A stretch of 64,000 nt of DNA from Thiobacillus sp. Its GTDB lineage: Bacteria > Pseudomonadota > Gammaproteobacteria > Burkholderiales > Thiobacillaceae. The DNA is taken from contig JAIBEI010000027.1 of the NCBI GenBank assembly GCA_019459055.1, forward strand, positions 1 to 64,000, given 5' to 3'. Below the pieces are notes generated by a model, which had not been told where the DNA came from, did not search any database, and was given only the letters and a program-made list of their open reading frames with translations. The position numbers and the translations under genes are program-made. Below, piece after piece: positions 47,032 to 55,951 of this stretch (position 1 is the first letter of the stretch; each line of letters starts with the position of its first letter).

Positions 47032-47765
47032 GCTTCGAGCACATGGCCGCCATGGCGGCCATCCTGCTGGCGGCGTATTTCATTCGCGGCATCACCGGCT
47101 TTGGCTCGGGACTGATTTCGGTGCCCTTGCTGGCGCTGTTCCTGCCGCTGAAATTCGTCGTGCCGCTGATTCTGCTGCTGGATTTCACCGCGTCGATCGT
47201 GATCGGCGGCCTCAATTTCAAGCGCGTGAAGTGGGGCGAGATCGGCGTGCTGATTCCGTTCGGCGTTGTCGGGGTGGTGCTGGGCACCAGCCTGCTGGTC
47301 AATCTGCCGCCCGAGCCCATGCTGATGGCCCTGGCCGGGTTTGTCTTCATCTTCGCGCTGCGCAGCCTGTTCAATATCCACGGCGAGAAACCGGTCTCGC
47401 GCGGCTGGGCGGTGCCGGCCGCGCTCACCGGTGGCACCGTCGGGGCATTGTTCGGCACCGGCGGGCCGCCGTATGTGATTTATCTGAGCCATCGCATCCG
47501 CGACAAGAGCGATTTGCGCGCGACCTTTTCGGCGCTGTTTTTTACCGAGGGATTGACGCGAATTGCCAGCTTCCTGGTGGCCGGGTTGCTGATGACGGCC
47601 AAGATGTGGATCGCCTATTTCGTCGCGCTGCCGCTGGTGCTGGGCGCGCTCTATCTGGGCGGGCGGGCGCACGTCGGCCTGAGTCCGGCGCAGATGACGC
47701 GGCTGGTCGGTGTATTGTTGCTGGTATCCAGCGTGTCGCTGTTGTTCAAGGCCATAAGCGTATGA
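47028..47765 (+). CDS. TSUP family (TauE/SafE) membrane transporter
   Basis: A 245-residue protein with about eight membrane helices and the family repeats GITGFGSGLISVPLLALFLPLK and GTVGALFGTGGPPYVIYLSHR. TSUP proteins carry sulfite, sulfoacetate, taurine-derived or other organic anions. GTG at 47028 overlaps the folB stop; ATG at 47043 is an alternative. Its stop overlaps the ATG of the next gene, an M14-type deacylase, so the anion carried may be a substrate or product of that enzyme. Confidence 0.88.
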   Translation: MSFEHMAAMAAILLAAYFIRGITGFGSGLISVPLLALFLPLKFVVPLILLLDFTASIVIGGLNFKRVKWGEIGVLIPFGVVGVVLGTSLLVNLPPEPMLMALAGFVFIFALRSLFNIHGEKPVSRGWAVPAALTGGTVGALFGTGGPPYVIYLSHRIRDKSDLRATFSALFFTEGLTRIASFLVAGLLMTAKMWIAYFVALPLVLGALYLGGRAHVGLSPAQMTRLVGVLLLVSSVSLLFKAISV

Positions 47766-48718
47766 GTGAGCTTGAGTTGTTGCATTTTCAATCCGTATCG
47801 TTCACCGGTCTGGCGCCGGGCGCGCGCCTGATCGTGCTGGGCGCGGTGCACGGTAACGAAACCTGCGGCACGCAGGCGATTCGCCGCGTGATCGCGGAGA
47901 TTGAATCCGGCCAGTTGGGGATTGTCGCGGGCAGCGTCACCTTCGTTCCGATCACCAATCCCCTGGCCTATGTCCGCCGGCAGCGCATGGGCGACCGCAA
48001 CCTCAACCGCAATCTGGCGCCGACCGACACACCGGCCGAGTTCGAGGACCGCATCGCCAACTGGCTGTGTCCGCTGCTGGCGCAGCATGATGCGCTGCTT
48101 GACCTGCATTCGTTTCATACCGCCGGCCAGCCCTTCGTCATGCTGGGGCCGCAAGACAACGGCGGCACGTTGGAGCCGTTTGCGCGCGCGGCCGAGGAAA
48201 CCGCGCTGGCGCTGAGCCTGGGTGTGCACCGCTTCGTCGATGGCTGGCTCGACACCTATGCCGCCGGCGTCGCCCGCCGCCTGGCAGCCGGCGCGTCGTC
48301 GCGCGAGGCCGATGTGCATTACGGCGTGGGAACGACCGAGCACATGCGCGCGCAGGGCGGTATCGCGCTTACTCTGGAATGCGGCCAGCATGACGATCCG
48401 GCCGCGCCCGAGGTGGCCTGGAACGCCATCCGCAATGCGCTTGCGCATCTGCGGCTGAGCGACGCGCCCGCGCCGGCCCCGGTGACCGATACCGAGGCGC
48501 TGCGCCTGTATCAGGTCGTCGACCGCGCCCATGCGGAAGATGCCTTTGTGCGCGGCTGGTCCAGCTTCGATCGGGTGCGCGCGGGGGAAGTCATCGGCAC
48601 GCGCCACGACGGCAGGCCGGTATTGGCGGATCGTGATGGCTACATCGTCTTCCCCAATCCCAACGCACTGCCGGGACAGGAGTGGTTTTACCTCGCCCGG
48701 CGCAGCACGCGGGTGTGA
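47762..48718 (+). CDS. Succinylglutamate desuccinylase/aspartoacylase family metallohydrolase (1)
   Basis: A 318-residue M14-like zinc deacylase. Zinc ligands are His30 and Glu33 in LGAVHGNETCG and the later His in LLDLHSFH. The substrate-binding TNPLAYVRRQRMGDRNLNRNL is typical of AstE/AspA. These enzymes remove an acyl group from an amino acid or peptide. The C-terminal 80 residues form a separate small domain (ALRLYQVVDRAHAEDAF… then VRAGEVIGTRHDGRPVLADRDGYIVFPNP). Substrate is unknown. ATGA overlap couples it to the TSUP transporter. Confidence 0.85.
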   Translation: MSELELLHFQSVSFTGLAPGARLIVLGAVHGNETCGTQAIRRVIAEIESGQLGIVAGSVTFVPITNPLAYVRRQRMGDRNLNRNLAPTDTPAEFEDRIANWLCPLLAQHDALLDLHSFHTAGQPFVMLGPQDNGGTLEPFARAAEETALALSLGVHRFVDGWLDTYAAGVARRLAAGASSREADVHYGVGTTEHMRAQGGIALTLECGQHDDPAAPEVAWNAIRNALAHLRLSDAPAPAPVTDTEALRLYQVVDRAHAEDAFVRGWSSFDRVRAGEVIGTRHDGRPVLADRDGYIVFPNPNALPGQEWFYLARRSTRV

Positions 48719-48797
48719 CGGCTGAAAAAATGGATGGTCGGATATGATGATCCGGGCTGATCCACAACAACCGACGGAGTGACCGTCGAGCGCGCGC

Positions 48798-50228
48798 ATG
48801 GGACAGGAAATCGATCGCACCCGCTTTTCGGAAGCGGACCTTGAGCAGTTTTCCGCCCGCCTGGCGGAGGAAACGGCAGCGCTGCGGTCGTTTGCCCAAG
48901 CCGGCGGGTTCAAGGATGCGCGCTACGTCGCCGGGTTCGAACTCGAGGCCTGGCTGCTCGATCACGCCGGGCGGCCCAGCCCGGTCAACGTCCCCTACCT
49001 GCGCGCACTGAACGATCCGCTGGTGGTTCCCGAACTCTCCCGCTTCAACGTCGAACTGAATGCGCCGCCGGTGGAGATGGGCGCGGGCGTGCTGGCCGCG
49101 ATGGAGGAATCCCTGCTGACCACTTGGGACAAATGCCAGCATGTCGCGCACGGCATGGACACGGTACTGGCGATGATCGGCATCCTGCCGACCATCCGCG
49201 ACGAGGATCTGTGTCTGGCCAACATGTCGGCGATGAAGCGCTTCGACGTGCTCAATGCGCAGGTGCTGCAGCAGCGCGGCGGTGCGCCCATCCGCATCGA
49301 TATCGAGGGCGCGGATCAGCTGCACCTGAGCCGGCCCGACGTGATGCTGGAGGCCGCCACCACCTCGTTCCAGCTGCATCTGCAGGTGCCCTATGAGCAA
49401 GCGGGCCGCTACTACAACGCCTCGCTGGCCAGTTGCGCGCCGCTGCTGGCGGCGGCCGTCAATTCGCCGCTCCTGTTCGGCCAGCGCCTGTGGCAGGAAA
49501 CGCGGGTGCCGCTGTTCGAGCAAGCGGTCGAGTTGGGCGGCTATGGCGGCCTGGCCGAACCCAGCGTACGGCGGGTGACGTTCGGCCGTGACTACGTGGC
49601 GCGCAGCCCGCTGGAATTGTTCGAGGAAAACCTCGAGCATTACCCGGTGCTGCTGCCGATCCCGCAAGCCGAGCCGGCGACCCGATTTCCGCATCTGCGT
49701 CTGCACAACGGCGCCATCTGGCGCTGGGTGCGGCCGCTGATCGGATTCGATGCGGCCGGACAGGGCCATGTCCGGCTGGAGCAGCGGGTGCTGCCCAGCG
49801 GCCCGACGGTGCTGGACATGGTCGCCAATGCGGCGCTGTATTACGGCCTGGTGCATGCGCTGGCGCGACAGCCGCGGGTCGCCGAGTCCGACATTCCCTT
49901 TGCCGCCGCGCGCGCCAATTTCTATGCCGCCGCGCGTCATGGGCTGCAGGCCGAACTGACCTGGCTGGACGGCCGGCGCCATTTGGCGCAGGACCTCCTC
50001 CTCGAAGTGGGGCTGCCGCTGGCACGCGAGGGGCTGCGCGATTTCGGCCTGTCGGATGCCGAGATCGAGCATTACCTGGGCGTCGTCGAAGCCCGGGTGC
50101 GCAGCGGTCAGACCGGGTCGACGTGGCAGCTTCAGCGGCTCGCGAAGGTAGGGGGTGACGTCCACCGCATGATGGACGACTATCTGGAAAACCAGCGTTC
50201 CGGTTCGCCGGTGCACGAATGGAGGTAG
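48798..50228 (+). CDS. GCS2-like carboxylate-amine ligase
   Basis: A 476-residue enzyme of the glutamate-cysteine ligase 2/glutamine-synthetase fold. It has the metal-binding acidic motif VAGFELEAWLLD and FNVELNAPPVEMG, and later HLRLHNGAIWRWVRPLIGFD. Such proteins join an amine to a carboxylate with ATP; the substrate here is unknown. It is not the gshA of this genome, which is at 20006 and unrelated. It lies between two M14-type deacylase genes. Its TAG stop lies within the terminal repeat of the MITE, so the true C-terminus may have been cut. Confidence 0.8.
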   Translation: MGQEIDRTRFSEADLEQFSARLAEETAALRSFAQAGGFKDARYVAGFELEAWLLDHAGRPSPVNVPYLRALNDPLVVPELSRFNVELNAPPVEMGAGVLAAMEESLLTTWDKCQHVAHGMDTVLAMIGILPTIRDEDLCLANMSAMKRFDVLNAQVLQQRGGAPIRIDIEGADQLHLSRPDVMLEAATTSFQLHLQVPYEQAGRYYNASLASCAPLLAAAVNSPLLFGQRLWQETRVPLFEQAVELGGYGGLAEPSVRRVTFGRDYVARSPLELFEENLEHYPVLLPIPQAEPATRFPHLRLHNGAIWRWVRPLIGFDAAGQGHVRLEQRVLPSGPTVLDMVANAALYYGLVHALARQPRVAESDIPFAAARANFYAAARHGLQAELTWLDGRRHLAQDLLLEVGLPLAREGLRDFGLSDAEIEHYLGVVEARVRSGQTGSTWQLQRLAKVGGDVHRMMDDYLENQRSGSPVHEWR

Positions 50229-50492
50229 GTCCTGTTCACGCTAATTTCTCACCTGCGGCGAGGTCGATTCGGGATGCAGCCCGCGAAGCTGAACGCGCCG
50301 CTGTGCGTGCACAGCAAGCGGTCTGCGACAAAGGGATGCGCCCGAATCGACCCGCCCCTCCGGGTTGCTGCGACAAAGCGTGTCTGCGGCGTTGCGCCGC
50401 TTGGCAAGGGATGGCCCTTGCCAGCGCGCCGCGCCTCGCATCCATCGCTTTGTCGCGGCAACGCAGGTGCGAAATTAGCGTGAACAGGACCT
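50227..50492. mobile_element. MITE-like inverted-repeat element with nested hairpins
   Basis: A 266-base unit with 31-base terminal inverted repeats (50227-50257 and 50462-50492) that differ at one base; the outer part reads AGGTCCTGTTCACGC. Inside are a 12-pair stem (50262-50273/50341-50352), a 17-pair stem with one mismatch (50364-50380/50446-50462), and a perfect GGCAAGGG/CCCTTGCC hairpin at 50403-50422. No transposase gene is present, and no clear target duplication is seen. It separates two genes that would otherwise be nearly adjacent. Confidence 0.85.
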
Positions 50493-50493
50493 C

Positions 50494-51495
50494 ATGATGC
50501 TGACGCAATACGAAGCCTTGCCGCCCGGCCTGCTGGACCTCCCGGCTGCTCGATTGCGTGAGGTGCTGCCGGGGCCATCGCTGATTCATCTGCCAGGCCG
50601 ACGCACGCCGCCATTGTTCGTGTCGGTACTGCTGCACGGCAACGAGGACACCGGCTGGCTGGCGGCGCAATCGGTGCTGAAGAAGTTTGCGACGGCCGAA
50701 CTGCCGCGCGCGCTGTCGCTGTTCATCGGAAACGTCGAGGCGGCACGGACAGGGCTGCGCCGGCTCGACGGCCAGCCGGATTACAACCGGGTGTGGCCGG
50801 GCGGCGAGGAAGCGCATCCGGCCGAAGCGGCGATGATGCAGGAGGTGGTCGACGCAATGCGCGCACGCGGCGTGTTCGCCAGCATCGACATCCACAACAA
50901 CACCGGACTCAACCCGCATTACGCCTGCGTCAACCGGCTGGAGCAGGACTTTCTGCATCTTGCCGTCCTGTTTTCGCGCATCGTGGTCTATTTCATCCGG
51001 CCGCGCGGCGTGCAGTCGGCCGCGTTCGCCGAGTTGTGCCCGGCGGTCACGGTGGAATGCGGCAAGCCGGGCACGCCGGGCGGCGTCGAGCATGCCGCCG
51101 CATTCATGGAAGCCTGCCTGCATCTGTCCGAATTTCCCGCGCACCCGCTGCCGCCGCACGATGTCGACCTGTTCCACACGGTGGCCACCGTCAAGGTCCC
51201 GGAGCAGCTGAGCTTCGGTTTTGGGGCCCCCGACGCAGATATCGATTTTGTGCCCGAACTGGATCACTACAATTTTCGCGAGCTGGCGCACGGCGATGCC
51301 TGGGGGCGGGTGCGCCAAGGCCGCCTGCTGGCGCTGGACGAAACGGGAACGGACATCGGCGACCGCCTGTTCGACTACCGCAAGAACGAGATCACGCTCA
51401 GGCGGTCGCTGATGCCGGCCATGCTGACGCGCGACGAGCGGGTGATCCGCCAGGACTGTCTGTGCTACCTGATGGAGCGGATTGCCTACCCATAA
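50494..51495 (+). CDS. Succinylglutamate desuccinylase/aspartoacylase family metallohydrolase (2)
   Basis: A 333-residue M14-like enzyme. Zinc ligands are His48 and Glu51 (VLLHGNEDTG) and a His in SIDIHNNTG; the substrate loop has RRLDGQPDYNRVWPG. It is only distantly similar to the deacylase at 47762 and lacks its NPLAY loop. Either ATG, 50494 or 50497, may be the start. The ribosome-binding bases (AGGA) lie within the right repeat of the MITE. Confidence 0.83.
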   Translation: MMLTQYEALPPGLLDLPAARLREVLPGPSLIHLPGRRTPPLFVSVLLHGNEDTGWLAAQSVLKKFATAELPRALSLFIGNVEAARTGLRRLDGQPDYNRVWPGGEEAHPAEAAMMQEVVDAMRARGVFASIDIHNNTGLNPHYACVNRLEQDFLHLAVLFSRIVVYFIRPRGVQSAAFAELCPAVTVECGKPGTPGGVEHAAAFMEACLHLSEFPAHPLPPHDVDLFHTVATVKVPEQLSFGFGAPDADIDFVPELDHYNFRELAHGDAWGRVRQGRLLALDETGTDIGDRLFDYRKNEITLRRSLMPAMLTRDERVIRQDCLCYLMERIAYP

Positions 51496-51497
51496 AT

Positions 51498-52388
51498 TCA
51501 GCCGCGCGGATGATGCTGCGCGTGGAGCTGTTTCATCCGTTCGCGTGCGACGTGCGTGTAGATCTGCGTGGTGGAAATGTCGCTGTGGCCGAGCAGCATC
51601 TGCACCACCCGCAGGTCGGCGCCGTGGTTCAGCAGGTGGGTGGCAAAGGCGTGGCGCAGCGTGTGCGGTGATAGCGGACGGGTGATGCCGGCGGTGCGCG
51701 CGTGCCGCTTGATGAGATACCAGAACGCCTGCCGCGTCATGCCGCCGCCGCGCGCGGTCACGAACACCGCATCGGAGAGCTGCCTTTCCAGCAGCAGCGG
51801 CCGCGACTCCGCCAGGTAGCGCCTGAGCCATTGCACTGCCTCCTCCCCCAGCGGCACCAGCCGGTCCTTGTTGCCCTTGCCGGTGACGCGCAGCACACCG
51901 TCGCTGAGGTTCACCGCCGTCAGCTTCAGCCCCACCAGTTCCGATACCCGCAAGCCGGTGGCGTACAGCGTTTCCAGCATCGCGCGGTCGCGCAGTCCCA
52001 GCGGGGTGGCGGTATCGGCGCTGTCGAGCAGGCGCTCCACGTCGGTTTCGGTAAGAGTCTTCGGCAGCGAGCGCGGCAGCTTGGGGCTGTCGAGATTGAG
52101 CGTGGGGTCAAAGGCGATCAGGTTCTCGCGCAGCAGATAGCGATAAAAGCGCTTCAGCGCCGAGGTGTAGCGCGCTGCGCTGCGCGGTTGCGCGCGAGCG
52201 GCAAAGCGCCACGCCAGATAGGCTTCGATGTCGCCTGCGGCGGCGGAATTTAGCGCATGGCTGCGTTCTTTTTCAAGCCAGGCGCCAAAGGTCTTCAGGT
52301 CGCGCCGGTACGCCGCCAGCGTCAGGTCGGCCAGCCCGTCTTCCAGCCACAGGTGATCGCAGAACCGGTCAATCAGCGCGTCGTTCAT
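51498..52388 (-). CDS. xerD: Tyrosine recombinase XerD
   Basis: A 296-residue site-specific recombinase that with XerC resolves chromosome dimers at dif. Catalytic residues are Arg147 (ATGLRVSEL), Lys171 (TGKGNKDRL), His242 and Arg245 (HTLRHAFATHLL), His268 (LGHSDIST) and Tyr277 (IYTHV). The terminal HHPRG favours XerD over XerC. It overlaps the upstream ogt gene by 20 bases. No dif site is recognised nearby. Confidence 0.94.
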   Translation of the reverse strand: MNDALIDRFCDHLWLEDGLADLTLAAYRRDLKTFGAWLEKERSHALNSAAAGDIEAYLAWRFAARAQPRSAARYTSALKRFYRYLLRENLIAFDPTLNLDSPKLPRSLPKTLTETDVERLLDSADTATPLGLRDRAMLETLYATGLRVSELVGLKLTAVNLSDGVLRVTGKGNKDRLVPLGEEAVQWLRRYLAESRPLLLERQLSDAVFVTARGGGMTRQAFWYLIKRHARTAGITRPLSPHTLRHAFATHLLNHGADLRVVQMLLGHSDISTTQIYTHVARERMKQLHAQHHPRG

Positions 52389-52839
52389 GCGCCAGCAGCC
52401 AGGTTTTCACATCCAGCGGCGCGCCGCTGGAGGCATGCATGAAGCCGCCCGGGCCGTTCGCCGCCACCACACGGTGGCAGGGAATGAGGATGGGCAAGGG
52501 ATTCGAAGCGCACGCCTGGCCGACCGCGCGCGCCGCGGTGCCGATCCGTTTCGCCAGCGCGCCATAGGTCGTCGGCTGCCCGGCAGGAATGGCCATTAGC
52601 GCGTGCCACACACGCAGTTGAAACGGCGTGCCTTGCGGTACAAAAAGCACATCAATGGGGTGTACGGGGTTCTGCCAATAGGCGTCCAGTTCGTGTGCCA
52701 GTTGGCGTGCGCGCGCATCCAGTTGGATCGACACGGAGGCGTCCGGCGGTAAAAAATCCAGCCGTGTCAGCGCGCTTCCGGTGAAGCAGGCGCCCAGGCG
52801 GCATATCGGGGCTGACAGAATGGCATCGTATTCAGGCAT
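52369..52839 (-). CDS. ogt: Methylated-DNA-protein-cysteine S-methyltransferase
   Basis: A 156-residue suicide enzyme that removes O6-alkyl groups from guanine. The acceptor is in LPILIPCHRVVAANG. The winged-helix part (FQLRVWHALMAIPAGQPTTYGALAKRIGTAARAVGQACASNP) is complete. The end (WLLAHERRAD) is usual. It overlaps xerD by 20 bases and is co-transcribed. Confidence 0.95.
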   Translation of the reverse strand: MPEYDAILSAPICRLGACFTGSALTRLDFLPPDASVSIQLDARARQLAHELDAYWQNPVHPIDVLFVPQGTPFQLRVWHALMAIPAGQPTTYGALAKRIGTAARAVGQACASNPLPILIPCHRVVAANGPGGFMHASSGAPLDVKTWLLAHERRAD

Positions 52840-52869
52840 GACGGAATTCTAGCCGAGGTGTCTGCTTAA

Positions 52870-53571
52870 TCATGGACTGTCATTGCGCCTGTTCTTGAGC
52901 ATCTCCCGCAAGGCTTCCTCGCCCAGGGGCTTGTCGTTATGCTCGATCTTCAGGCTGGCGCGCAGGTCCGCAGTGAATTTCGGATCGTATCGCCAATTGA
53001 TCAGGGCAACGATGAACATGGTCAGCGTCGCCCCCAGAAAGGCCAGCAGCATATCCTTCTGGCCATCCCACACATCGCCCTGGGCACCCAGGAAAGCAAG
53101 GCCTGCCTGGGGGGCCACGCGGACAGCCACCAGCCATTCGATGATTTCGTAGAAGGCCGAGAAGGCCAGCACCATCGCCATCGGGAGCACGTAGCCCCAC
53201 ACGCCGCTGGCCTTCGCCACCCGCAGCAAGAGCTCGCGCATGGGGTAGGCCAGCAGCAGGCCGAAGGCGAGGTGCACCAGCCGGTCGTACATGTTGCGAT
53301 CCGCCTCGAACCAGTGCTGCAGCACATAGCCGAAAGGCACTTCGGCATAGGTGAAGTGAGACCCCACCACATGCAGCGACATGAACGTGGTGATCAGGGT
53401 ATAGGAGAGTCCGGAGAGCCTGAAATAGCGTCCAGTCAGCAGGATCACCGGCACGAAGAAGAATACCAGGTAGTTCTCCAGCAGCCAGTCATGGGGATAG
53501 CTGGGTTCGATCGCCGCCCAGGTCCAAACGGCGACGAAGGCCAACAGAAGAAAGCCGTGGTATCGGGTCAT
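52870..53571 (-). CDS. DUF2238/YjdF family membrane protein
   Basis: A 233-residue protein with about six membrane helices. It contains the family segments ENYLVFFFVPVILLTGRYFRLSGLSYTLI, GSHFTYAEVPFG, FEADRNMYDRLVHLAFGLLLAYPMRELLLR and FSAFYEIIEWLVAVRVAPQ…LGAQGDVWDGQKDMLLAFLGA. Function is unknown. An acidic, basic-rich C-terminal tail (KPLGEEALREMLKNRRN) is cytosolic. Confidence 0.88.
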   Translation of the reverse strand: MTRYHGFLLLAFVAVWTWAAIEPSYPHDWLLENYLVFFFVPVILLTGRYFRLSGLSYTLITTFMSLHVVGSHFTYAEVPFGYVLQHWFEADRNMYDRLVHLAFGLLLAYPMRELLLRVAKASGVWGYVLPMAMVLAFSAFYEIIEWLVAVRVAPQAGLAFLGAQGDVWDGQKDMLLAFLGATLTMFIVALINWRYDPKFTADLRASLKIEHNDKPLGEEALREMLKNRRNDSP

Positions 53572-53811
53572 GCGCTGCGTTTCCTGGCTTGCCTGGAGAA
53601 GGGGAACCCCCGGATCATGGCTCGTGTAGCGGAGCAGGAGGGCGGATCACAGCCGGCAACGCCGGACCGTGCCGAGTGCAATCATAGTGACAAAACGCCG
53701 GATAGGGCATGTCTGAAAATATGAAGCGAGGGGTCGCCCCGACTTCCGCCGGGCCATTGTCACGCAGAACGCCATTCAGATGGGTCGTGAACCGTCATTC
53801 GAGTACAAACG
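53572..53811. other. Intergenic region upstream of the DUF2238 gene
   Basis: This stretch carries no supported gene. A plus-strand frame at 53709-53912 overlaps the terminator and the 3' end of rplS and looks like chance. The hairpin GGGGTCGCCCC near 53733 is small. The gap ends at the terminator of the rplS operon. Confidence 0.5.
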
Positions 53812-53838
53812 AAAACGCCCGCATGGAGCGGGCGTTTT
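53812..53838. terminator. Bidirectional intrinsic terminator downstream of rplS
   Basis: An 11-base-pair stem AAAACGCCCGC/GCGGGCGTTTT with loop ATGGA. It gives a T-run on both strands (TTTTT plus; TTTT-CGTTT minus). It closes the rpsP-rimM-trmD-rplS operon and insulates the following gene. Confidence 0.88.
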
Positions 53839-53861
53839 TGCGTTGCAGCAGGGGAAACTGC

Positions 53862-54257
53862 TTATTCGGCAGCTGCAGCGGGCGCGCCGCCTTTGACCTT
53901 GCGGGCGGGTAACTTTTCCTTGATGCGGGCGGACTTGCCGGAGCGCTCGCGCAGGTAGTACAGCTTGGCGCGGCGGACGTCGCCGCGACGCTTGACCTCG
54001 ATGCTGGCGACCAACGGCGAGTGGGTCTGGAAGGTACGCTCGACGCCTTCGCCGGCTGATATCTTGCGCACGGTGAAGGCGGAGTTGAGGCCGCGGTTGC
54101 GCTTGGCGATGACGACGCCTTCGTAGGCCTGCAGACGCTCGCGGGTGCCTTCCTTCACTTTCACCTGGACGACGATGGTGTCGCCGGGGGCGAAGTCGGG
54201 GAGGGTTTTGCCCAGGCGGGCGATTTCTTCCTGTTCGAGTTGCTCGATGATGTTCAT
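53862..54257 (-). CDS. rplS: 50S ribosomal protein bL19
   Basis: A 131-residue ribosomal protein at the 30S-50S interface: [65 protein letters not shown], then [45 protein letters not shown]. Start 54257 gives the family length. It is the last gene of its operon, separated from trmD by 102 bases that hold a hairpin. Confidence 0.97.
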   Translation of the reverse strand: MNIIEQLEQEEIARLGKTLPDFAPGDTIVVQVKVKEGTRERLQAYEGVVIAKRNRGLNSAFTVRKISAGEGVERTFQTHSPLVASIEVKRRGDVRRAKLYYLRERSGKSARIKEKLPARKVKGGAPAAAAE

Positions 54258-54337
54258 GATGTTTCCTTGCATCTGGCGGGAGAGGTGCGCCACCGGGTCT
54301 GTTTGGACTCCCGGGCGGACGTCACGCCGTTTCACAT

Positions 54338-54356
54338 GGCACGGGGGTACCGTGCC
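54338..54356 (-). promoter_or_regulatory. Intercistronic hairpin between trmD and rplS
   Basis: GGCACGG/CCGTGCC form a perfect seven-pair stem with a five-base loop (GGGTA in plus), just after the trmD stop. No T-run follows, so it is not a terminator. It may set rplS translation or transcript ratio relative to trmD, which is made in far lower amounts in other bacteria. Confidence 0.4.
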
Positions 54357-54359
54357 GCT

Positions 54360-55112
54360 TTAATTCCGCGGCGCACCGGGCGGGTGCGCCGCGAGAAGTT
54401 CCTGTTCCTGCTTCGACAAGCCGCGCTTCGCCAGCAGATCGGGGCGATGGGCCGCCGTGATGGTCAGGCTCTGCTGCAATCGCCACTGGGCGATCGCGGC
54501 GTGGTTGCCGCTTTTCAGCACCTCCGGCACCGCCATGCCCTGCCAGACTTCGGGCCGGGTGTAGTGCGGGCAGTCGAGCAGGCCGTTGGCGAAGGAATCT
54601 TCCAGCGCCGAATCGGCGTCGTTCAACGCGCCCGGCAGCAGCCGGATGATCGCATCCATCAGGGCCAGCGCGGGGAGTTCACCGCCCGACAACACAAAGT
54701 CGCCGAGCGAGAGTTCCTCGTCCACGCGGCGCTGCAACAGCCGTTCGTCGATGCCTTCATAGCGCCCGCACAGCAATATCAGTGCGGGCTTCTCCTTCAA
54801 TTCCATCACCCGCTGGTGCGTCAGCGGACGCCCGCGGGGGGAAAAGTGCACTACCCACGGCGCCAGATTCTCGCTGGCCAGATCCTGCTGGACGGCGCTC
54901 AGCGCGCGGTCCAGCGGCTCGGCCTGCATCAGCATCCCGGGGCCGCCGCCGTAAGGGCGATCGTCCACCGTGCGGTGCGGGTCATCGGTGAAGTCGCGCG
55001 GATTCCACGACTTGAACCGGTACAGCCCGCGATCCAGCGCCCTTCGGGTGATGCCGTAATCCAGCACGGCATCGAACATTTCAGGAAAGAGGGTGATGGC
55101 ATCGAAGCGCAC
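54360..55112 (-). CDS. trmD: tRNA (guanine(37)-N1)-methyltransferase
   Basis: A 250-residue SPOUT methyltransferase for m1G37. Motifs are [39 protein letters not shown], and the knot [37 protein letters not shown]. It is part of the rpsP-rimM-trmD-rplS operon, 10 bases after rimM. Confidence 0.97.
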   Translation of the reverse strand: MRFDAITLFPEMFDAVLDYGITRRALDRGLYRFKSWNPRDFTDDPHRTVDDRPYGGGPGMLMQAEPLDRALSAVQQDLASENLAPWVVHFSPRGRPLTHQRVMELKEKPALILLCGRYEGIDERLLQRRVDEELSLGDFVLSGGELPALALMDAIIRLLPGALNDADSALEDSFANGLLDCPHYTRPEVWQGMAVPEVLKSGNHAAIAQWRLQQSLTITAAHRPDLLAKRGLSKQEQELLAAHPPGAPRN

Positions 55113-55122
55113 GCCTGCTTCC

Positions 55123-55629
55123 TTAGTAATCTTCGCCCCAGTCCACCTCGATCTGGCCGCCTGCCACGTCGACCTTGCCGACGAAGGCCGCGACGAACGG
55201 GATCAGGTGTTCACGCGTTCCCTTGACGACCAGCACGTCGTGCGCGCCGGTTTCCAGCAGGCTGTCCACCCGTCCGAGTTCGACGCCTTCGCGGTTGACG
55301 GCTTTCAGGCCGATCAGGTCCGACCAGTAAAACTCGTTTTCCTGCGGCGGCGGCAAGTCGCTGCGCGCCACCGAGATTTCCTGACCGCGCAGGGCGTACG
55401 CCGCGTCGCGATCATCGATGCCGACCAGCTTGGCGACCAGGGTGTTGCTGTGGTCCTGGACGGCCTCGACGGCGTAATGCACCTGCTGCTCGCCACGTCC
55501 GACGCGCCAGGATTCAAAATCCATCAGCGTTGCCGGGTCGTCGCTGAAGGTCTGGACCTTGACCCAGCCCTTGATGCCGAACGGGGCGGCGATGCGCCCC
55601 AGCACGATCCAGTCGCTATCTTGGCTCAA
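55123..55629 (-). CDS. rimM: Ribosome maturation factor RimM
   Basis: A 168-residue 30S assembly factor that binds S19. It shows [23 protein letters not shown] in the N-terminal RimM domain and [23 protein letters not shown] with [17 protein letters not shown] in the PRC barrel. It has the usual length and operon position. Confidence 0.96.
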   Translation of the reverse strand: MSQDSDWIVLGRIAAPFGIKGWVKVQTFSDDPATLMDFESWRVGRGEQQVHYAVEAVQDHSNTLVAKLVGIDDRDAAYALRGQEISVARSDLPPPQENEFYWSDLIGLKAVNREGVELGRVDSLLETGAHDVLVVKGTREHLIPFVAAFVGKVDVAGGQIEVDWGEDY

Positions 55630-55658
55630 GTATCTCGGCCCTGCTGTCCCGATTGAGA

Positions 55659-55916
55659 TCAGGCAGCGGCAGCAGCGGACTTGTTCTGCTTGACCAGGCG
55701 GGCGACGGTGTCGGACAGCTGCGCGCCGTTGCCGGTCCAGTAGCTGATGCGCTCCTGATCCAGGCGCAGCGCTTCGGAACCTTCAGCGGCGACCGGATTG
55801 TAGAAGCCGACGCGCTCGATGAAGCGGCCATCACGACGGCAGCGCGAATCGGCCACCACCACGTTGTAGAAGGGGCGGTTTTTAGCGCCGCCGCGCGAAA
55901 GACGAATAACGACCAT
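55659..55916 (-). CDS. rpsP: 30S ribosomal protein bS16
   Basis: An 85-residue protein, [43 protein letters not shown], ending [17 protein letters not shown]. It is the first gene of the operon with a promoter just upstream. Confidence 0.97.
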   Translation of the reverse strand: MVVIRLSRGGAKNRPFYNVVVADSRCRRDGRFIERVGFYNPVAAEGSEALRLDQERISYWTGNGAQLSDTVARLVKQNKSAAAAA

Positions 55917-55951
55917 GATTTAACCCACTGGGGAAACGGAGAAAACCGGGA

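Noticed and set aside
48798-50228. Second glutathione gshA
   Set aside because: It belongs to the GCS2-like ligase group and the recognised gshA-gshB pair is at 19056-21301. Neighbouring deacylases suggest another product.
50219-50497. Small coding frames inside the MITE
   Set aside because: All six frames give Arg/Ala-rich peptides from paired arms, without start context or a family.
53709-53912. Small plus-strand gene after the DUF2238 gene
   Set aside because: It runs through the rplS terminator and into rplS antisense, with no recognisable domain.
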